Shown one piece after another: positions 7,917-11,955 of a stretch of DNA of 11,955 nt. The notes beneath the pieces are model-generated. The model searched no databases. It had not been told where the DNA came from and was given only the letters and a program-made list of their open reading frames with translations. Positions within the stretch are counted from its first letter, which is position 1; the number at the start of each line of letters is the position of its first letter. A program made the position numbers and the translations under genes. The DNA comes from Bacteroidota bacterium (lineage in GTDB: Bacteria > Bacteroidota > Bacteroidia > Bacteroidales > Bacteroidaceae), in contig JAEXAJ010000063.1 of NCBI GenBank assembly GCA_023458215.1, positions 1-11,955 on the forward strand, given 5' to 3'.

Positions 7917-7980
7917 ATAGAAGACCCCATTTCATCGAAAAAAACCGAATAGACAAATGATGTACAAAACCCTTTTTTGT

Positions 7981-7988
7981 TATCTTTG
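7981..7988 (+). promoter_or_regulatory. -7 box for the TPR/HTH protein gene, almost touching the start codon
   Basis: TATCTTTG matches the TAnnTTTG consensus exactly and ends four bases before the ATG at 7993. Transcription would begin at or about the A of the start codon, so the message may be leaderless. No TTTG is seen at the -33 position. This box also argues against a start at 7957, which would lie upstream of it. Confidence 0.55.
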
Positions 7989-7992
7989 TAGC

Positions 7993-9735
7993 ATGAAAAA
8001 TGCATTTTTAATATATTTATGTATATTCTTATTACAACAATCTGTTTTAGGAAGTAATTCATATCGATGGAAACCTATCGATGCTTCTTTTGACTCTTTA
8101 GGAAAGCAACTCGAACTGGTGGACTATAAGAATAATGAACGAATGCAGTTTTATCCACTTGTCACACGCATGTACCAGATAGCAAATCTAAAAAACAATA
8201 GAGACCTGCAAGCGCGTGCCTTATATTGGGATGCCTGGCTGAAATTTGAAACAAATACAGAAGAAACAGAAACCCTTATAGAAGAAGCATTAGAAAAAGT
8301 AGATTCCGTTAATTACACTTATGATCACGCCCGTATTTTCTTCGTTAAGGGAATGCTTTTGGCAAAACATAACAAATACCCACAAGCTTATCGCACATTT
8401 AAGAGACAAGAAAATTACTTTAAATCCATAAATGATTTATATAGTCTTGGTTATACATATGTCAATATAGGTTCGATTATGAGAAGAATCGGAGAATACC
8501 AAGAAGGATATAAATATTATCTGCAAGCCGACGAAATATTCAAGAAAGGTGGATTCATTGATGATAAGATTAAGAATCGACACAATATAGGAATTAGTCA
8601 ATATCATCTTGGACACCCACAAAAAGGCATAGAGATATTGACTGCTTTACTCGATGAGAGAATAGCGCAAGAAGACCTTCCTTTCAGAACCGATGTGCTG
8701 ACCTCACTCTATTTTGTTTCGCAAACTCTGCCTGATAAAGAAAAGTACGCGCGCGAAGCATATAAAACCGCTCAAAAAATCACAAGTAAAACATCACAAA
8801 CTTATACTCTCATTAATATGGGAGCATTATACATTTATAAGAATGAGAAAGATTCTGCTCTTTTTTATTTTCAAAAAGCACGCCATTCTGCCGAGGCCAA
8901 CAAGGATGCCTTTTCAGCCATTCACACTCTATATGGTCTTGCGGAAATATACGATAGGAAAAACTTACCTGACAGTGCTTATCAGTACCTAAAACAATAT
9001 TTGCAATATAAAGAAGAAACAACCGGATATGCCAAATCAAATGAAATCAATCAGTATGAAATGAAAATGGCAATCGAACAATATGAGAATGAATTGCATG
9101 AAGCTTCCGAGCGTATCGAACTCCATAAAAAATTAACTATAGCCAGCTTCTTAATAGGTTTAATGATTTGCTGTATTATTGGTTATATATTCTGGTTGTC
9201 ACGAAAGAAGGAAAAGATTGCCAAACAACTGAAAGAAGCAGAAAACCGCGAACTAAACGAACGCCTTCAACGCCAACAATTACAAAATGAAAAATATCAT
9301 CTGGAGTTAGATCTAAAAAACAGGGAATTGACTTCAAACTCCATGATCTCTATCGAAAAGAATCGGGTGCTAAAAGGTTTACTAAAGCAAATAGAGGAAC
9401 TGGAAGGTAGTAAAGAACTGTCTACGCCAGGAGGAAGAACACTAAAACAACAAATTAAATCACACTTGGATACAGAAGACGAATGGATGTTTTTCAAACA
9501 TCATTTTGAAGAAGTACATCCCGATTTCTTTAAGAAATTATGCTCCATTCATCCCAATTTATCGGAAAATGAACTACGTTTATGTGCATATGTACGCACC
9601 GGTATGGAAACAAAACAAATTGCACAGATGCTTTCCGTTTTACCGGAAACAATAAATACAGGCCGATACAGAATCCGTAAGAAGATGCAACTCGGGCAAG
9701 ATGTTACACTGGAAAACTATTTGCGGGATATCTAA
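7993..9735 (+). CDS. Membrane-anchored TPR protein with cytoplasmic LuxR-like HTH (candidate transcriptional regulator)
   Basis: A 580-residue protein with the layout of Bacteroidetes trans-envelope regulators. Residues 1-20 are a signal peptide or N-terminal membrane helix (FLIYLCIFLL). About 45-350 are helical TPR-type repeats with typical pairs such as GYTYVNIGSIMRRIGEYQEG and INMGALYIYKNEKDSALFYF. Residues 381-403 are a single membrane helix (TIASFLIGLMICCIIGYIFW) followed by basic RKKEK. About 405-475 are a strongly charged coiled coil. The tail (about 485-580) includes HPDFFKKL, then LSENELRLCAYVRTGMETKQIAQML and a basic recognition-helix-like RYRIRKKM, resembling a LuxR/GerE-type HTH. 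Topology with periplasmic TPRs and cytoplasmic HTH is inferred from the positive-inside pattern. The start at 7993 is preferred over 7957 because the signal peptide begins there and the -7 box lies at 7981. Divergent orientation suggests it controls the gene at 4360-7848. Confidence 0.85.
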   Translation: MKNAFLIYLCIFLLQQSVLGSNSYRWKPIDASFDSLGKQLELVDYKNNERMQFYPLVTRMYQIANLKNNRDLQARALYWDAWLKFETNTEETETLIEEALEKVDSVNYTYDHARIFFVKGMLLAKHNKYPQAYRTFKRQENYFKSINDLYSLGYTYVNIGSIMRRIGEYQEGYKYYLQADEIFKKGGFIDDKIKNRHNIGISQYHLGHPQKGIEILTALLDERIAQEDLPFRTDVLTSLYFVSQTLPDKEKYAREAYKTAQKITSKTSQTYTLINMGALYIYKNEKDSALFYFQKARHSAEANKDAFSAIHTLYGLAEIYDRKNLPDSAYQYLKQYLQYKEETTGYAKSNEINQYEMKMAIEQYENELHEASERIELHKKLTIASFLIGLMICCIIGYIFWLSRKKEKIAKQLKEAENRELNERLQRQQLQNEKYHLELDLKNRELTSNSMISIEKNRVLKGLLKQIEELEGSKELSTPGGRTLKQQIKSHLDTEDEWMFFKHHFEEVHPDFFKKLCSIHPNLSENELRLCAYVRTGMETKQIAQMLSVLPETINTGRYRIRKKMQLGQDVTLENYLRDI

Positions 9736-9752
9736 CTCAGATTTTATTCATT

Positions 9753-9790
9753 CTGCTTACCACCAATTTCTGAAGATTGGCAGTAAGCAG
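9753..9790. terminator. Hairpin between convergent TPR/HTH gene and upp (putative terminator)
   Basis: CTGCTTAC (9753-9760) pairs perfectly with GTAAGCAG (9783-9790). After a two-base mismatch on each side, CCAAT pairs with ATTGG around an 8-base loop. It lies 17 bases after the TPR gene stop and 11 bases from the upp stop. Neither side has a clean immediate T-run, so efficiency is uncertain. Confidence 0.6.
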
Positions 9791-9801
9791 CTTGATAATA
9801 T

Positions 9802-10455
9802 CTATTCTTTTTCGCCGAATGCCAAATCTCCTGCATCCCCTAACCCCGGAACGATATATGAATGCTCGTTTATCTCCGGATCGATGGCAGCACACCATAT
9901 TGTAGTCTTGTCTTCAGGAAATGTTTCAGCAATGTGTTCCACAGCCTGACGGCTGGCAATAATGGAAGCGACATGTATCTCCGACGGGTGCCCTTTCGTC
10001 AGCATAGCCTGATAGCTCAGTTCCATACTACTACCCGTTGCCAGCATAGGGTCGGTAATAATCAGTGTCTTTCCATCGATGCGTGGTGAAGCGATGTACT
10101 CAATATGAATATCAAACTTCAGCGTATCCTTATACTTTCGGTAAGCAGAAACAAAAGCATTTTCCGCACCGTCAAAGTAGCTCAGAAAACCTTGATGAAA
10201 AGGTAGTCCGGCACGCAGAATGGTACTTAATACCAGCTGATTATCCGGGGTTTGTGCAGGTGCTATCCCCAAGGGAGTCTGAATATTCTTCAAAGAATAA
10301 GCAAAGTCCTTGCTCATTTCATACGCCATAATTTCCCCGATGCGTTCAATGTTTCGGCGGAAGCGAAGGCGGTCGCCCTGTACTTGTACATCCCGGATCT
10401 CGGCAACATACTGGTTCAGGATGGAGTTTGTCTCGGCAAAATTAATAATTTTCAT
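9802..10455 (-). CDS. upp: Uracil phosphoribosyltransferase
   Basis: A 217-residue cytoplasmic enzyme that converts uracil and PRPP to UMP and diphosphate in pyrimidine salvage. The length is close to the family's usual 208-220. The conserved arginine region ILRAGLPF (79-86) is present. The PRPP-binding loop LIITDPMLATGSSM is at 131-144. The C-terminal uracil-binding segment YIVPGLGDAGD is at 200-210. The ATG at 10455 gives MKIINFAETNS, the natural family N-terminus. A start further upstream at 10512 would add 19 unrelated residues and run over the likely promoter. It is a single-gene unit, convergent with the TPR/HTH gene and divergent from pckA. Some residues differ from the enterobacterial consensus (LAFGEKE at the end), but no key motif is lost. 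Confidence 0.95.
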   Translation of the reverse strand: MKIINFAETNSILNQYVAEIRDVQVQGDRLRFRRNIERIGEIMAYEMSKDFAYSLKNIQTPLGIAPAQTPDNQLVLSTILRAGLPFHQGFLSYFDGAENAFVSAYRKYKDTLKFDIHIEYIASPRIDGKTLIITDPMLATGSSMELSYQAMLTKGHPSEIHVASIIASRQAVEHIAETFPEDKTTIWCAAIDPEINEHSYIVPGLGDAGDLAFGEKE

Positions 10456-10475
10456 GATGTGATTTGAATTTATAT

Positions 10476-10502
10476 GCGCAAAGTAAACGATTTCTTGCGC
10501 AA
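10476..10502. repeat. Two GCGCAA direct repeats 21 bases apart upstream of upp
   Basis: GCGCAA occurs at 10476-10481 and 10497-10502; the second is part of the 8-base palindrome TTGCGCAA (10495-10502). A 21-base spacing is two helical turns, and the first copy touches the near-consensus upp -7 box. Short enough to be chance; a possible operator. Confidence 0.35.
10479..10486 (-). promoter_or_regulatory. Possible -7 box of upp
   Basis: On the - strand these bases read TTACTTTG, one mismatch from TAnnTTTG. A TTG sits about 21 bases upstream as a weak -33 element. The predicted leader is about 20 bases to the ATG at 10455. It is the best match in the gap on this strand. Confidence 0.4.
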
Positions 10503-10581
10503 TTTGCAACATTCAGTTTGCAGATATTGTTATGGAGTTATAAAAGACTTCTCATTAAAGAAAAATTTCTCTAATCAGGTG

Positions 10582-10609
10582 TTTGTTTCGAAAGAAAATA
10601 CTACTTTTG
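10582..10609 (+). promoter_or_regulatory. Likely pckA promoter with a long leader
   Basis: TACTTTTG (10602-10609) matches TAnnTTTG. A TTTG at 10582-10585 is only 16 bases upstream, a little short for the usual -33 spacing. Transcription would start near 10613, giving an A-rich untranslated leader of about 127 bases before the ATG at 10740. I see no strong hairpin or recognisable riboswitch in that leader. Its A-rich end just before the ATG (ATCATTAAAAGAAA) is typical of well-translated Bacteroides genes. Confidence 0.55.
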
Positions 10610-10739
10610 TACGCGAAAAACAAGGGACTGTTTGGAAGATAACCCAATTCATACCAATTTCCCCTTGAAAAGAGAAGGTAAAAAGATATTAGCAAGAGAT
10701 TAATAAACCAAATACCAAAATTTTAAATCATTAAAAGAA

Positions 10740-11955
10740 ATGGCAAATTTAGATTTAAGCAAGTACGGTATCAAAGACGTGAAGGAAATCATCCACAATC
10801 CGTCTTATGATGTACTGTTCGCAGAAGAAACCAAACCAGGTTTGGAAGGTTTTGAAAAAGGTCAGGAAACTGAACTGGGTGCTGTAAATGTTATGACAGG
10901 TATTTATACCGGTCGTTCTCCTAAAGATAAATTCTTCGTTAAGAATGAAGCCAGCGAAAACACTGTATGGTGGACTTCTGACGAATACAAAAACGACAAC
11001 AAACCTTGCTCTGAAGAAGCTTGGGCTGACTTGAAAGCTAAGGCTGTAAAAGAATTGAGTGGCAAACGTCTGTTCGTTGTTGATACTTTCTGCGGTGCTA
11101 ACCCTGCTACTCGTTTGAAAGTACGTTTCATCATGGAAGTTGCTTGGCAAGCTCACTTCGTAACTAACATGTTCATCCGCCCGACAGCTGAAGAACTTGC
11201 TAACTACGGTGAACCTGACTTCGTATCTTTCAACGCTTCTAAAGCTAAGGTTGACAACTACAAGGAACTGGGTCTGAACTCTGAAACAGCTACTGTATTC
11301 AACCTGAAGACTAACGAACAAGTTATTCTGAATACTTGGTACGGTGGTGAAATGAAGAAAGGTATGTTCTCTATCATGAACTATCTGAACCCGTTGCGTG
11401 GTATCGCTTCTATGCACTGTTCTGCCAACACTAATATGGAAGGTACTGACTCTGCTATCTTCTTCGGTCTGTCTGGTACAGGTAAGACAACTTTGTCTAC
11501 TGACCCGAAACGTCTGTTGATCGGTGACGACGAACACGGATGGGATGACGAAGGTGTATTTAACTACGAAGGTGGTTGCTACGCTAAGGTTATCAACTTG
11601 GATAAAGAAAGCGAACCCGATATCTACGCTGCCATCAAGCGTGACGCTCTGTTGGAGAACGTTACAGTTGCTGCTGACGGCAAGATTGACTTCGCTGACA
11701 AGAGCGTAACAGAAAACACTCGTGTTTCTTATCCTATCTACCACATCAATAACATTGTTAAACCGGTTTCTAAGGGTCCTCACGCTCACCAGGTAATTTT
11801 CTTGTCTGCTGACGCATTCGGTGTATTGCCTCCGGTATCTATCCTGAACCCTGAACAAGCTCAGTACTACTTCTTGTCTGGCTTTACTGCTAAGTTGGCT
11901 GGTACAGAACGTGGTATCACTGAACCGACTCCGACATTCTCTGCTTGCTTCGGTG
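10740..11955 (+). CDS. pckA: Phosphoenolpyruvate carboxykinase (ATP), 3'-truncated
   Basis: This enzyme interconverts oxaloacetate plus ATP with PEP, CO2 and ADP. In fermentative anaerobes it can run in the carboxylating direction toward oxaloacetate and succinate, which is a physiological inference here. 405 residues are visible of about 535 in the family, and the frame is open at the window edge. TGRSPKDKF contains the substrate-binding arginine (R59). Kinase-1a/P-loop GLSGTGKTT is at 243-251. The kinase-2 metal-binding motif is GDDEHGWDD, with D263, D264, E265 and H266. EGGCYAK and TPTFSACFG follow in the expected order. The ATG at 10740 gives [10 protein letters not shown], the natural N-terminus. 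Codon use is strongly biased (CTG, GCT, GAA, AAC, CGT), consistent with very high expression. It is monocistronic as far as visible and divergent from upp. Confidence 0.96.
   Translation, partial: MANLDLSKYGIKDVKEIIHNPSYDVLFAEETKPGLEGFEKGQETELGAVNVMTGIYTGRSPKDKFFVKNEASENTVWWTSDEYKNDNKPCSEEAWADLKAKAVKELSGKRLFVVDTFCGANPATRLKVRFIMEVAWQAHFVTNMFIRPTAEELANYGEPDFVSFNASKAKVDNYKELGLNSETATVFNLKTNEQVILNTWYGGEMKKGMFSIMNYLNPLRGIASMHCSANTNMEGTDSAIFFGLSGTGKTTLSTDPKRLLIGDDEHGWDDEGVFNYEGGCYAKVINLDKESEPDIYAAIKRDALLENVTVAADGKIDFADKSVTENTRVSYPIYHINNIVKPVSKGPHAHQVIFLSADAFGVLPPVSILNPEQAQYYFLSGFTAKLAGTERGITEPTPTFSACFG

Noticed and set aside
7957..7992. ATG at 7957 as the start of the TPR/HTH protein
   Set aside because: It would put 12 extra residues before a standard signal peptide and lie upstream of the best -7 box at 7981-7988.
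10456..10512. Upstream start of upp at 10512
   Set aside because: The added 19 residues have no counterpart in the family N-terminus and overlap the likely promoter; MKIINFAETNS at 10455 is the family start.
10474..10668. A 64-codon open frame on the + strand in the upp-pckA gap
   Set aside because: It covers the probable promoters of both flanking genes, has no recognisable features, and its codon use is unlike the neighbours.
10613..10739. A riboswitch or structured RNA in the long pckA leader
   Set aside because: The leader is A-rich and I find only very short pairings (four bases), with no motif of a known riboswitch class.
10755..11858. A 367-codon open frame on the - strand opposite pckA
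   Set aside because: It is the mirror of a strongly biased coding frame: pckA uses CTG for Leu and TCT for Ser and so avoids the codons that would give antisense stops. The + strand frame carries all PEP carboxykinase motifs; the - strand product has no recognisable domain and is rich in V, F, S and R.

Overview
The window looks like a chromosomal segment of a gut Bacteroides or a close relative in the Bacteroidales. Three things point there. The gene set fits: a fused KorA/KorB 2-oxoacid:ferredoxin oxidoreductase, an ATP-type PEP carboxykinase, a DUF4143 ATPase, a TPR protein with a membrane segment and a LuxR-like tail, and a large secreted protein with a type-A (Por-type) C-terminal sorting-like tail. 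Shine-Dalgarno sequences are weak or absent before the starts. Several intergenic regions carry the Bacteroidetes -7 box TAnnTTTG. The exact species cannot be read from the window.

Layout, left to right. Bases 1-2835 hold the korA-korB operon (+ strand; korA lacks its 5' end), with an unusual inverted array of heptanucleotide repeats in the 107-base gap between the genes and a strong hairpin terminator after korB. Bases 2910-4168 hold a single AAA+ ATPase/DUF4143 gene (+) whose promoter overlaps two tandem copies of a 30-base palindrome. A terminator usable on both strands (about 4268-4306) separates it from a convergent gene on the - strand (4360-7848). That gene encodes a secreted protein of 1162 residues built from four large beta-rich repeats and a sorting-like tail. 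It is divergent from a + strand gene (7993-9735) for a membrane-anchored TPR/HTH protein. The two share a 144-base intergenic region with an outward-facing -7 box on each side. A hairpin separates the TPR gene from convergent upp (uracil phosphoribosyltransferase, - strand). upp is divergent from pckA (PEP carboxykinase, +), which runs off the right edge.

How the parts relate. KorAB (reversible 2-oxoglutarate/succinyl-CoA interconversion with ferredoxin) and PckA (PEP/oxaloacetate interconversion) belong to the central carbon metabolism of a fermentative anaerobe and have codon use typical of highly expressed genes. upp is pyrimidine salvage. The middle third (ATPase, large secreted protein, TPR/HTH protein) looks accessory. 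The divergent pair at 4360-9735 is the most system-like part: a plausible trans-envelope regulator next to a secreted multi-repeat surface protein. I see no tRNA, rRNA, CRISPR array, insertion sequence or phage gene. No gene-free stretch exceeds 300 bases; the longest is the 284-base upp-pckA gap.
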